This document shows, piece by piece, positions 50,780-62,402 of a stretch of 64,000 nt of DNA (positions within the stretch are counted from its first letter, which is position 1; every line of letters starts with the position of its first letter). A program made the position numbers and the translations under genes. The DNA lies in NCBI RefSeq assembly GCF_032884065.1, contig NC_088867.1, forward strand, positions 25,436,662 to 25,500,661, written 5' to 3'. This DNA comes from Artemia franciscana (Eukaryota > Arthropoda > Branchiopoda > Anostraca > Artemiidae). The notes beneath the pieces were generated by a model, which had not been told where the DNA came from, searched no databases, and saw only the letters and a list, made by a program, of their open reading frames with translations.

Positions 50780-50919
50780 TGGGACACAGGGACACAACTA
50801 CAATGGCGCGTAACTAATATGGCGCGTAACGACTTACGCGCGCAGGGGGGCTTGGGGGGGCGCGAAGCGCCCCACCAACTAGGTGTTGGGGTGGCGCGAA
50901 GCGCCACCCCAACAGCTAG
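50780..50919 (+). terminator. Helitron 3' end with three consecutive hairpins (H6)
   Basis: In order: GCGCGTAACGACTTACGCGC, then a G-run (GGGGGGCTTGGGGGGG) leading into GCGCGAAGCGCC, and last TTGGGGTGGCGC-GAA-GCGCCACCCCAA followed by CAGCTAG. Hairpin plus CTRR is the rolling-circle termination signal of Helitrons. The same layout is present, in reverse, at 17560-17690 and 37254-37375 and, on plus, at 52600-52730. Confidence 0.85.
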
Positions 50920-50959
50920 TATATATATATATGTCATATCTTAAGATAAAATCATAATA

Positions 50960-52533
50960 TCTATCTATATAAAAATAAGTTGTCTGTGTGTGGATCTGTG
51001 GATCAGGTGACGTCACCTGAAAAAACTGGATCAGGTGACGTCAAAACTGAAAAAACTAAAAAAAGGCAAAAACTACAAAAAAAACTAAAAACTAATAAAA
51101 AAAATAAAAAAGCTAAAAAACTAAAAAAAGGCAAAAACTACAAAAAAAACTAAAAACTAATAAAAAAGCTAAAAAACTAAAAAAACTAAAAAAAGGCAAA
51201 AACTACAAAAAAAACTAAAAACTAAAAAAAAAATAAAAAAGCTAAAAAACTAAAAAAACTAAAAAAACTAAAAAATGGTAAAAAACTAAAAAAAACTAAC
51301 TACAAAAAAAACTAAAAACTAATAAAAAAAATAAAAAAGCTAAAAAACTAAAAAAACTAAAAAAAGGCAAAAACTACAAAAAAAACTAAAAACTAATAAA
51401 AAAGCTAAAAAACTAAAAAAACTAAAAAAAGGCAAAAACTACAAAAAAACTAAAAACTAATAAAAAAAATAAAAAAGCTAAAAAACTAAAAAAACTAAAA
51501 AAACTAAAAAAAGGTAAAAAAGGTAAAAAACTAAAAAAACTAAAAACTAAAAAAAAGTAAAAAACTGAAAAATAAGCTAAAATAAAGGTAAAAACCAATA
51601 AAAAACTAAAAAAAACTGAAAAAACTAAAAAAAGGCAAAAACTACAAAAAAAACTAAAAACTAATAAAAAAAGTAAAAAAGCTAAAAAACTAAAAAAAAA
51701 CTAAAAAAAACTAAAAAAAGGTAAAAAACTAAAAAAAAATAAAAAATAAAAAAAAAATAAAAAAAAGGAAAAAACTGAAAAATAAGCTAAAATAAAGGTA
51801 AAAACCAATAAAAAACTAAAAAGAAAAAAAGGAAAAAACTAAAAAAAATTTTCATCTAAAAATCTAAAAAAAACTAAAAAAGGTAAAAACTAACAGAACT
51901 AAAAAAGAAAAAAATAAATGACGACACTCAAAGAGAAAGCGACCAGGACAAAAGGAATGTTCGATTAGCAATCAACAAAGCACCGGGACACAGGGAGTAT
52001 AAATGACGACCAGGACATAAGTAAAAAAAAAACTAACAAAACTAAAAAGAAGGTAAAAACTACAAAAAAACTAAAAAGAAAAAAAAAACTAAAAACTAAT
52101 AAAACAACTAAAAAATCTAAAAATCTAAATAAACTAAAAAAGAAAAAAAAGGAAAAAAATAAAGGAGAAAAACAAAACTAAAAAACGAATGTATATACAG
52201 ACCGGGACACCGGGATACAAATGACGACCGGGACACAGGGAATATAAATGACGACCGGGACACAGCTACAACGGGGATACCAGGGGAAACAGGGGGATAT
52301 AAATGACGACCGGGACACCGGGGCAGGGAATGGTCGATTAGCAATCACCATCAACAAAGCTCAAGGGCAATCATTAGAATCATGAGGTATAGATCTGAAT
52401 ACAGATTGTTTTCCCATGGACCATTATATGTTGCATGTTCAAGATTCGGTAAACCTGACAATCTATTTATATGCAAAGACAATTTCTGGACAGCAAAGAA
52501 TGTTGTATATTCGCAAGTTTTACGTAGTTAAAA

Positions 52534-52591
<58 letters not shown>

Positions 52592-52730
52592 ATATTCACA
52601 GGTGGGACATAGGGACACAACTACAATGGCACGTAACGACTTACGCGCGCGGGGGGGCTTGGGGGGGGGGCGCGAAGCGCCCCCACCAACTAGGTGTTGG
52701 GGTGGCGCGAAGCGCCACCCCAACAGCTAG
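50960..52730 (+). mobile_element. Helitron H7 (1.77 kb, complete ends)
   Basis: Starts with TCTATATAAAAATAAG (TC at 50960 or 50964, each after an A) and ends CAGCTAG before T at 52731. Interior: TGACGTCA pairs near 51008-51040, a 1.1-kb CTAAAAA/GGCAAAAACTAC tract, minisatellite (52195-52330), helicase relic (52326-52535), (TA)n at 52536-52589, and the three-hairpin 3' end. It lies 40 bp after H6 in the same orientation. Confidence 0.88.
52326..52535 (+). pseudogene. Helitron helicase C-terminal relic (H7)
   Basis: Reads VRLAITINKAQGQSLES then a stop. A shift as in H1 is followed by [20 protein letters not shown] and a one-codon-scale insertion (GACAATTTCTGGACAGC) before NVVYSQVL. H1 and H7 share the missing T, so they are closer to each other than to H4 and H6. 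Confidence 0.8.
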
Positions 52731-53330
52731 TATGATATATAATATTTATATATCATATATATCTTAAGATAAAATCATATCATATATATGATATGAGAAA
52801 TGTGGGTGAATACAGTTATTTAAATATGCATGGCTGTTAGGATAACTTTTCTGGCTGTTAGGTTTACATGTAGAAAAAATTGCTAATGTGATTTTAATCC
52901 CAAATAATGGTGTATCTGATTTATTATTATTTTTTTTTTACAAAATGAATGTACAACATCAGGCACTGTCCAAGTGCTGAGGTATTACCCTAGGCACAAG
53001 ATTATCAAAGGAATAAACTAAACTGTTAATTAAATTGATGAAACTCCAGACAAAGGGGCATTACCTTTTTAAAACCCAGGAAAATCAGAATCACTAAAAA
53101 ATCATAGGCAATGCAATGACAGTGCCCAAGTAAAGAACAATATGGGCACATGTATTATTTATTTTTTTTAGCCCAGGGCACTTTGTACCAAAGTTGTCAT
53201 AGAAACTTCAAAAAGGGGCCATTCAGTTGGAAACTGATCCAAAACACATTTCCTAAACACATCCAATTAAAATTTTTAGATAGCCATTTTATTAAGTCTA
53301 TTAGAAAGGTCCAGAAATCATTGAGGATGA
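52731..53330. other. intergenic, AT-rich
   Basis: Begins with palindromic ATATCAT/ATGATAT sequence that partly repeats the H6-H7 spacer. No gene recognised. Confidence 0.5.
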
Positions 53331-54360
53331 TGACCCCTCCCCACAGCCCTTAGGGCAAGAGTTTGTAACTTATGCCATGGGGTATATAATGTTTCCATAG
53401 AATAGGTGGTCATATACACTTCAAAGGGGCTCATTGGATTGATAATCAGAAGTACTAGTGCACTTTTTAGGATTCAAAGTGTTTGGAGGGTGGATGCCCC
53501 CCCCACAAACTCACCTTGTATTTTCCTCAAAACTTAAAAACTTCAAAAAAACTTAGCCATTGTAAATTGAAAGAGCTAGTGCCATTTTTAATAGTCAAAA
53601 GTGATTGGATGGCAAGAAGCCTCCCCCTTCACCCATCAATTCCCAAAACACATCTAATCAAAATATTGAGATAGCCTTTTTGTTAAGCCTAGGTGAAAGT
53701 TCTGGAAATTAAGTCTTTTAGGATGACTACCCCCCCTCCACAGCCCTCTGCGCAAGGGTTGTAAGTTATGCCTTGGGGTATATAAGATTTTTATGAAAAG
53801 GGTGGGTGTATAAACTCTGGAGAGGGCTCATTAGATTAAAAATCAGTTCTTCTAGAGCACTTTTAAAGACTCAAACTGATTGACAGCTGCCAACTCCCCC
53901 CCCCACTTTGTTTTTTCCCAAATATATACAATTCAAATTTTGAGATACCTATTTGTTCAAAAATGGTCCATAGATCATACAATAACACCTCTGGGGTTGA
54001 CAGAATCCTTTGGAGTCTAGGGGTAATGGTTGTAAGTTATGCACTAGGGGTATACAAGCTTTGTTGGAAGGGATGGCCTTGTGAAAATTAAGAGGCTTAT
54101 TTGATTGGAAATGTAAAGTTTTAGTTCCTTTTTAAGACTCAAACATGATGGAGAACAACTAACCACCCCCTTAACAACCTCTTTTCTTGAAATGTATTCA
54201 ATTGAAATTGTAAGATAGCCATTTTGTTACCAATAGTCAAAAATCATTAAATAATGTCTTTAGGGTGGGCACAATCCCCCAGAGTCAATGAGCAAGGGTT
54301 CAAAGTTATGCCTAGGGCATATAGGGTTTTTATGGAACAGATGGTTGCATGAAAATGGAC
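53330..54360 (+). repeat. degenerate tandem array, units about 270-396 bp
   Basis: A GTAA-TTATGCC..GGGGTATATA phrase recurs at 53365, 53761, 54032 and about 54301. Each is followed by a GGGCTCATT-GATT..AATCAG segment, CTTTTTA-GA-TCAAA and a C-run. Units are strongly diverged. No coding content. Confidence 0.8.
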
Positions 54361-56562
54361 ATGAAGTGACATGTTTACTTTATTTGTAGGTCTATTACAT
54401 GAACTGCTCTGTACTTACTATAATATCACATGAGACACCACCAACCCAAGGAGCAGCTCTGTATTCTACAAACATTTATTAAGATGAGGCTTTTAGGCTG
54501 TAAAAATTGCTTGACTTAATAGAATTTGCATTCCCCTGTAGGCTACTTTTAGCCTCCTTGGGCAAAGTTTATATTTTGTGGCAAAAACAGCCACTTTGCA
54601 GTCATTTTGTAAAGATTGGAGCTCAAAACCTCCTAATGAAGGTCTTAGATGATGAAAATTAGGTTGGCTGCTTAGATAATGTAAAAGAAATTCCCTATCT
54701 TATCCCATAAGATTTCATAGCAGCACTATTATAGACCCATTTATTCGGCAACAAATTAAAGGTAATTAACCTAGCCGAGCAAAGAACAATCGATCAGACC
54801 AGTTGAACCTACACTTATAAGAAAGCTAATATGATTACCAAAGAGAACCAAAATATGAGATTATTTGTCAATACCTTACTAAATTTCAATTTGCTATACG
54901 AATTGGAGATTCTAAGCGTTTTAACAGATGGCGTAATATAGAAATATTTTGAAGGTAGGTAGTGTTAATGTATGGGAGTTAAAAATAGGTTCTTATTATA
55001 AAAGTTAACATATAAAAAAAAGTAGTTTACAGTGTGCAGGGTTTCAAGAATAAGGCAGTAATACTGAAAAGAATATCAGAGGTTCAAAAGACCAGTTCAA
55101 AAGTGACAGTTCACGTCCTTTTTTAAATAACCCCAACCTGCCCTTGGGATTCACAAACCTCACAAATTATGAAGAAAAACGATAAAAGTTATTTTGAAGA
55201 AAATTATTTTAGCTATTAAAATCTGCAAAGCGAGATTAACCTAGAAAAGAAGCTTTTTTTAAACAAAATATATATTTTGTATGCAATATTATTTTCTTTT
55301 CCTGAAAACCCTACATAGTATAAGTTATTCTTTAGTTGGTTAGCTTTCATAATAATAAACTTCTTTTGCCGATTCATGCATTAATACCACCTAAATAAAA
55401 AATGTTTTGGTTAACGACTAGGGGTTATAACTGATTTTTTTTACTTCCAAAACAAATACCAAAAACTATTTAAATAATATGAACTTTCGTTACCATTAAG
55501 GCTAAACTCTATATCTGACGAGTGTTGTAAAGTTACCATAAAATAAAAACTCGGTCAGTAAAATTGGTAGAAAAAAGGTAAAACAGGAAAAAAAATATTT
55601 ACTCCCTAGGAAATATAGGGTAAAATAGATGTTTTATAATTATCCTGCAGATTTAAGACCAGTTGAGCATTTCTTTTTGAGCATCACTTTCAGATTTTAA
55701 TGAAATATTTTGAAGATTTTGACTTTCCTGGGCTTAAAAAAGGTAATGCTCCTTCATCTATCTAATAGATAGTCTAGTTTATCCCTTTAGTAATCCTGTG
55801 CCTAGGTTATAAATACTGGTAGAGGGAGCAAGGGGCCATGGCCCTCTGGAAATTTGGGACTATAAAATAATTATAAGAAAAGCAAAGGAAAGAGAGCAGA
55901 ATAGGGGAAAACCATGGAAAAAATGTGTGTTGCCCCATTGTTGGCTGTCTGCCTATAGATTGTATTTGAGACTGAGTGAACCCTTTTCAGTTTTCCACAA
56001 ACATTTTTTTATTAGGTAGAGTAAAAATAAAATCAATTTCTTCAAAGTAATGAATGGTAAGTAAATAACGATCCTTGCCGATAACGAAATTATAAGAGCC
56101 TAGCTATTGATAACATTCAATAAAAGAATCAGCTTTTTATGGTGATCCTAAATATGTATTTTTTTATGAATAATTCGTGCAGTTATTAGTACACAAGAAA
56201 GTTCGTATAATTTTTTATAGTTATGAAGTATAAAGGTGTCAAATACATTGGTTTTTGGGTATTCAAAATAATGCGTTACTTTTTATAAGCACTGAGTCTA
56301 AAGGCATTAAATATTTTGGTGGTTGATAACCAAGTTCAAAACTGTCGATATTGTTAAAAAATATCCGTCCAACACTTCACCATTGCTCAACAGAACTGAA
56401 TACTGGGATTTTACATCTTAGTTTTTGTAAGAAGGCTATTACTACTTTATGGATTTTTTTTTGTAATTACTTACTTTTTTCATTTTTTCATACTTTCACA
56501 TTAATTGACATACTTTTTTCATTGCCTTTAGAAAAATATTTGTCTCTAAGCTTCATTCAGTA
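54361..56562. other. intergenic, nothing recognised
   Basis: 2.2 kb of A/T-rich DNA. Neither strand showed a familiar protein fragment, RNA gene or clear repeat. Confidence 0.45.
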
Positions 56563-57321
56563 AAAAAAAAAAAAAAAAAACAAGTTCTTTCAACTGAAAG
56601 TAAGGAGCAACACTAAAACTTGAACGAACAGAAATTATTACGTATATGAGGGGGGTTGCTCCTTTCTCTTGACGCTACAGTTTTTTGACACTTTAAATAA
56701 AGTTATTTGTTGTTCTAATTAAACGGTCTTGTCCTTCAGGAGTCTTTTTCAAAGAATTGGGACAAAATTTAAACATTAGCGTAAAGACGGAGGCGGGAAG
56801 GAGTGACCCCCCTCATATACGTAATATTTTCTGCTCGTTTTAAGTTTTAATGTTGCTCCTTACTTTCAGTTTAAAAAAAACTTGTTTTTTTTATTCAATT
56901 TAAATTCGGTTAGAATGGGCTCCCAACGTTCTAGGCCCACTGGATCGATACGATCACCCTTAGAAAAAAAAAAATAATAATAAACACGCAACCGTGATCT
57001 TAATTCTGGCTACAAATTACAAAATTCCACATTTTTGCAGATATGAGTTTGAAACCTATACAGTAAGATTCTTTAATACGCTGAATCTGATGGCGTGATT
57101 TTCATTAAAATTCTATTACTTCAAGGGGATGTTTCCTCCTTTTTTTCAAAAATCAGACAAATTTTCTCAGACTCGTAACTTTTGAAGGGAAGACTAAACT
57201 TAATTGAATCAGCAAAATAAACCAATTCTTTTGATATATCTATTGGTATCGAAGCTCCTTTTTCATTATTATTGAGCCGGGTCGCTCCTTCCTTACATTT
57301 CGTTACCACGAACTGTTTGAT
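56563..57321 (+). mobile_element. second copy of the foldback-bearing repeat, short form
   Basis: Begins with an 18-A run and CAAGTTCTTTCAACTGAAAG, then a foldback (AAGTAAGGAGCAAC at 56600 inverted as GTTGCTCCTTACTT at 56853). The body then matches 42750-43150 (AAATTCCACATTTTTGC, GGCGTGATTTTCATTAA, TTTTGATATATCTATTGGTA). It ends GCTCCTTCCTTACA and the hairpin TTCG-TTACCA-CGAA..TTTGA. The 2.44-kb copy has the same ends and extra middle. Confidence 0.75.
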
Positions 57322-57429
57322 TACCCATCAAAATCCAAAGAGAGATAAAGGAAATATTGATGGTATTTTCTACGTTACTAAAAGTATTGTATTCGTAAAG
57401 TTTTCATAAATTGTAATTAAACAAACAGA

Positions 57430-58860
57430 AAAGGTTTTTCAACTAAAGTAAGGAACAAGTTTAAAACTTAAAAATATAAATTACTCTTTATATAAGGGGG
57501 GCTACTCCCTTCTCAACACCTTGCTCATTAAGCAAAAGTTTATAGTGCTTTGAAATTTATTTTTTAAAATTGCAAATTTTCTTAAAAATTTGGACAAAAG
57601 CCAAACTGCAGTAAAGAGTAATGAGCGAAGGAGGAGACAGTCCCCTTCATATAAGGAACAATCTGATTAAATAGGTTTCAAATCTGCTCCTTGATTTCAG
57701 TTGAAAAGCTCTTTTTTTAATTAACTTCTGATTCTTTTCCAAATCATACCCAGGCCTAACCAAAATATAATTTGAGGCATCGGTCGCCTGAATCTCTGAT
57801 TAATTGCTTTTAAAATGTGTAAATCAATAATTGTGCGTTGATTAGAGCCGCCCTACGTCTAAACTTGCAATTACAATTTTGGACGAAATTTGAATGTACT
57901 TAAAATATTGGTTATGAATAGTGATTTTGGTAAAAAGTCTTTGTTAATATTACTACTAATTTTGGTTGAATGAAAAGGAGTAGCATTGTTTGTATGGATG
58001 GAAATTCTGTGAGACTTTTGATCTTCTACATAGCTGAAGGCATCACAACCTCTGCAATAGGATTTTCGTATCAATAAATTTCTGTGCGGGGCTGATGATG
58101 GCCTGCCGTGATTTTTCCACCTCTGAGCTTGTAGATATGGGAATGTAACATTTTAGGTGTATAGTGAAACATTTTAATTAATTCATCCCTCCCTACCTCT
58201 TTCAACATTTATCTGAAGCCTCATGAAGAGCAAGCTGTTTGTCCATTAAATTTTAGTATTTTAAGAGTCTACTCTACCCCCACCTTAACAATAACTCACC
58301 CTCACTATAGCTGATACGCAGTTACAGATCACCAAACGCAGTCTAATTTCATTACAAATAAAGCGAATTAACTTGATTGAATTCAAATTTATACCACCAT
58401 GTGGCATAACTTCTTTTGCAACTCGGAATCCTAAAATATAGTTATTGATCCTTTTAAATCAATTGGCTTCTCAGAATTTTAAATTGACTGCAAATGAGTA
58501 AAGTTGTAGTTCGGTGCCCTAAAATGGCGATAAAAAAGACTTTCGCCTGGCCCAATCTGCATGGTCACTTAAAATAGAGCTTTAAATTTACATTCGAATG
58601 AGCTCCCTCCCAATTATCATGTACCTTTGGCTTGATACAGTCACCCCATAGAAAAAAAAATAATAAAGAAACATACATCGACGATGTTTCTTCTGAAAAG
58701 GAAAGTTAAATTCCACATTTTGAAGATTGGAGCTTGAAACCTCTACGGTTGGGTCCTCTTACACAATGTACATAATAAAGGGACTTTCAATAAGATCGCT
58801 TGCTTTTTTTGGGGCGTTTCCTCTTTTTTCGAAAATCAGGCAAATTTTCTCACTAATAAC
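57430..58860 (+). mobile_element. third, diverged copy of the foldback-bearing repeat
   Basis: Starts CAACTAAAGTAAGGAACAAG with a decayed foldback (to about 57718). It later shows ATTCGAATGAGCTCCC, AAATTCCACATTTTGAAG and GGCAAATTTTCTCA, matching 42760-43010. It is cut at about 58860 next to a LINE endonuclease relic. Confidence 0.65.
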
Positions 58861-58899
58861 AATTCAAATTGATCAATAAAAAAAACAAACTAATATCAC

Positions 58900-59254
58900 A
58901 TGACAGATTTTCGTAAATCAATCCCAAAACCAAATATTTTCCCCCTTCATTTTTTATTTCGATGAAAAGGGTTTTGATCATAGCTTCGAGCCACAGGGAG
59001 AGGTCATCCCTAATCCAACGTTGGGTACCTTCATTAATCAAAAGGCATAGACTACCCCGGTCCAAGGTTGTCCGTTCTCTTCGCTCTCAAACATATCCCG
59101 GAAAAGAAAAATCCCACGGCAGTGATTTGCTAGAACCAAATGTCTCACACAGGCCTATAATGCACGGCTTCTTATCTAGTAAACTTCAAATCTCAAATAA
59201 AGAAGAATATGCCGTTCTTAGACCTTGACAATTCCAGAAAATGATCGCTCTTTC
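58900..59254 (-). pseudogene. LINE endonuclease-domain relic
   Basis: One minus-strand frame with two stops reads AIIFWNCQGLRTAYSSLFEI, LLDKKPCIIGLCETFG, RGSLCLLINEGTQRWIRDDL, SLWLEAMIKTLFIEIKNEGG and KYLVLGLIY. WNCQGL, IIGLCET and the VGVIY-like end are endonuclease landmarks of LINE ORF2 proteins. Catalytic motifs further on are missing. Clade not determined. Confidence 0.8.
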
Positions 59255-59429
59255 ATCTGCACTCACATAATTTTTCGTCGAATTGTCGCCAAGTAATTAT
59301 GTGAATCCCAATAATCTTTATGAGTATTCAAATGCTGATTGATCAAAAATGTCCTGCTGGTTTCCTGAAACTAAATCATAGTTATAGCTAAACCATGCAT
59401 TATCAAACGCGCAAAATATATATAAAAAA

Positions 59430-59653
59430 AAACATAACGTGAACAATTATCATTTTTTTATTATTTTCCACGATTGAAAATATATTATCTAATGCATCTA
59501 TTGTTGATTTATTCTTTACAAAGCCAAATTGCGAATCCAAGATCCAATTGCTAGTGTAACTTGGAATAAATTGTATTCGAAATTAATCGTTCAAAATTTT
59601 TTCCAATGTTAGACAACAAGCTAATAGGTTAGTAGGATAAAAAATCAGAACCA

Positions 59654-59703
<50 letters not shown>

Positions 59704-62210
59704 AATGACAAGAATATTTGCTACTTTCCATTCCTTAGGGCAATATGACAACTTCAGACAAACATTAATAATTTTAAACATTAATAGGTGATAACACATT
59801 AATTTCTTTTTCAAAACTAAATTTAGGATCCCGTCCGGATCAACTGCTTTCATTGAGCTTGTATTCCTTATAGTTTCCTGTAGTTCGTCTAGAGTAACTT
59901 CATTTAAACCGTTTTCACTATTATTTAATACAACTGAAACGTCTTATCTAAGATTACGATGATAATCCCTGTCACAGGATTTTTCATCGGGAGGAAACTG
60001 TTTAGAGAAAAGTTCTTCTCCTGCTTCATTCACTGACGTAGAGCATGTTTCATCATATTTCTTATTACGGGTGGGCTGTTCAACACCATCATTGGACCTG
60101 CATATTTTATGTATTGTGTGCCAGGATCAGAGCTGCCTTTGGCTGATAAGAAACTTTTCACTCTGATTTGGCTTTTAGGATTGCAGATTTGCATTTTTTT
60201 TTTCTTTAGTACTTTCACATTATTTACACTGTCATTTCACGGATACTGTCTACTTAATTGTTGAAGGTGGATGTATTCTCTTCTAAGAGGACTTAGCTCC
60301 TGAGTCCAAAACCTAACACACCTCTTGGAATTCGCAGAGTAAACAGGGGTAGATTCAGACGTAGCTTTAAGGATTAAACTTGTCATACATTTTATAGCTT
60401 GGTCTATTTCTGGCTGAGATGACAGGGTCATAGCATAAATATCATCAACACCATCCAACAAAATAGCACTGAAAGCACCCCAGTTGGTTTTGTTAAAATT
60501 AGAATCAGCGATATGGGCATGTTTACTAGGACAAAATGACAGCTTAAATGTAATATACTTATGGTCTGATAGAGACAACTGCATACCAATTTTTCAGATA
60601 TATTCTGTCTTACACTTGTTAGAGACAAATCAGGACTGGAGATCAATCCATCATAAGTTGGTCAATCCATGTCATTTAATACTATTAGAAAGCAACTTGA
60701 GGTGAAGTCCTCTAGTTCTTTATCTATTGGGTCAATAGGAGCGGTAGGAAGCCAAAGCCTTTGCATTAAAGTCACCACCGATGACACAGTTTGGGTAAAA
60801 TTTTAAGCAGTCTATAATAGAAAGCTGATTATTTAAAGTAGTTTAAGAATGGGGTGGGGTAACAAAATGAAGCTGCTGTTAGACGACGGTTTTTTAAATA
60901 GACTGAGACGAAAACACATTCATTTGCTGATTGTTTGTAATGTAAATCACTTCAGAGTTATTTATTTTTTTTTACAAGTACTGCTGAACTGTACAATTTC
61001 CTTTCTTCTTCAAAATTGGAGAAAGCTCTAAACTGATCCGTAACACCCGAAATTTTTCCAAATTTACTAATAGACGGCTATTGAAATAAAACAATGTCTG
61101 GATTTAATCCTACTAGAAATTTCTTTAACGGTTTAGATGCCTCAAAATAATATTGGAGGTTACTTTGCAGGAATTTTACAGAGTTAGAGACATGAATGTT
61201 AGCTATAACTTGAGAGAAGAGTATATTTTTAGACAGCTTCTCTTTAATTTGACGGGTGACAGGGCATTTAAACAGTTCAAAGGAGGCATGCGGCTCGCAT
61301 TTAATATTCTTTTTATAACAAGATACACAAGATAGACGACTGGAATAAGGCTTGCGACAATTTTCATAAATATGATTTCCCATGCAACAGGAACAACCTT
61401 GAGAACCTGTACAATTGGATGTTGTACGACCATACATGCAACACCTTATACAGCGAGTCAAGTTAATATATTTTCACAGCGGACCATCAATAAGCCTTTT
61501 TGATACCACGTTGATTCAAAATTTGAGACGGAACCTTTGGACTGATTTCCAATATTACACTGACTGCCTTCTCATAAAAACGGCAATTATATTTAACGTT
61601 TCACCATCTTTGATTGGATCTGTAATTGATCGGTTTGATTCTACAATGTGCTTAACATAATCGTTGGCTTCGCCAAGATCAGAAAGATCAAGTAACATCA
61701 TTCGGGGTAATCATTTTTTAGTTCTTTAGTATATTTTGTGGTCTCAGAATCACTGGAAAAAACCGACAAGGCAGTTTCAAGGTCTCACCGGGATTCCATT
61801 TCCAGGATTATTTTACCGTTTCGGCCTGACGACACGTTCTTAGCACATTTTTTTCCGAATCCTCACAAATGACTTTTGTAATATTGTGCATTATAGAATT
61901 CCCTCTTTGACGTGATTTGGACCAAGCCGTATTTTCAGCATTATGGGCTTTTTCAGTGGGCTCTAAAACAAGGCAATAAGTTTCGTTGCCCATCACAGTA
62001 CTAGAAAATCAGATTTCATTGGATTGTTTGGTGGGACAGTCAGAGGAGTTCGAGATTTCTTGGTTATTTCCATTTGTAGGGAATCCATTGTTTTCAAATA
62101 TCCATTTTCTCTCCTTAGCAAACTAGCATTTTCTTTACTGATTGAGTGCCACAAACATTGTAGACGGTCACAGATTTGAATAGTGTCCATTTTTCCACCA
62201 GACATTTTTT
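59430..62210 (-). mobile_element. decayed R1/I-like LINE, ORF1 to middle of RT, 3' part lost
   Basis: On the minus strand: ORF1 start (62205-61993, MSGGKMDTIQICDRLQ, coiled-coil-like) and middle (61996-61808); zinc knuckles (61461-61200, CIRCCMYGRTTSNC with Arg for His, and CSCCMGNHIYENC); endonuclease start KFLQSNLQYYFEASKPLKKF; CVIGGDFNAK near 60757; SLSDHKYITFKL near 60570; RFWTQELSPLRREYIHLQQL; RT start KAVDPDGI, CPKEWKVANILVISK, PISLLSNIGKNFERLI and QFGFVKNKSTIDALDN. It ends near 59430, before the catalytic YXDD. Losing the 3' end is unusual for a LINE and points to a later deletion or rearrangement. Many stops; inactive. Confidence 0.85.
59656..59700. repeat. poly-T run (poly-A on the LINE strand)
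   Basis: About 45 T bases, lying within the RT frame directly after the VISK codons. It has grown out of a short A run in the coding sequence. Confidence 0.95.
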
Positions 62211-62402
62211 TTCTCTAAAGCATCTTTAATGGGTGGCTAATAAATTGGCAATATGACAATATTGCAAATTGCCATCTGTCTTAGCTTTGAATCTACTCTA
62301 ACCGCCAGGGTTCGATTTCAGACAAAAGAGAAAAATTAAATGTTTATTACCTTAAATCGCATTGTCCAGCGAAATAAGGATTAAATCCTGTAGAATCGCT
62401 GG

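Larger units (their letters stand above)
48119..50919 (+). mobile_element. Helitron H6 (2.8 kb, complete ends, chimeric interior)
   Basis: Starts TCTATATATATAAAAATAAG after an A (48118) and ends in a perfect 12-bp-arm hairpin and CAGCTAG before T (50920). A second 5'-end-like TCTATATATATAAAAATC lies at 48711. The interior order is CTAAAAA tract, minisatellite, helicase C-terminal piece (49530-49775), CRE/TATA module, a small basic-acidic ORF (49806-50078), second minisatellite, second helicase C-terminal piece (about 50583-50746), and 3' hairpins. The helicase end appearing twice with an N-terminus-like ORF between them implies a tandem or read-through origin followed by deletion. It lies about 8 kb upstream of OGA exon 1. 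Confidence 0.9.
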
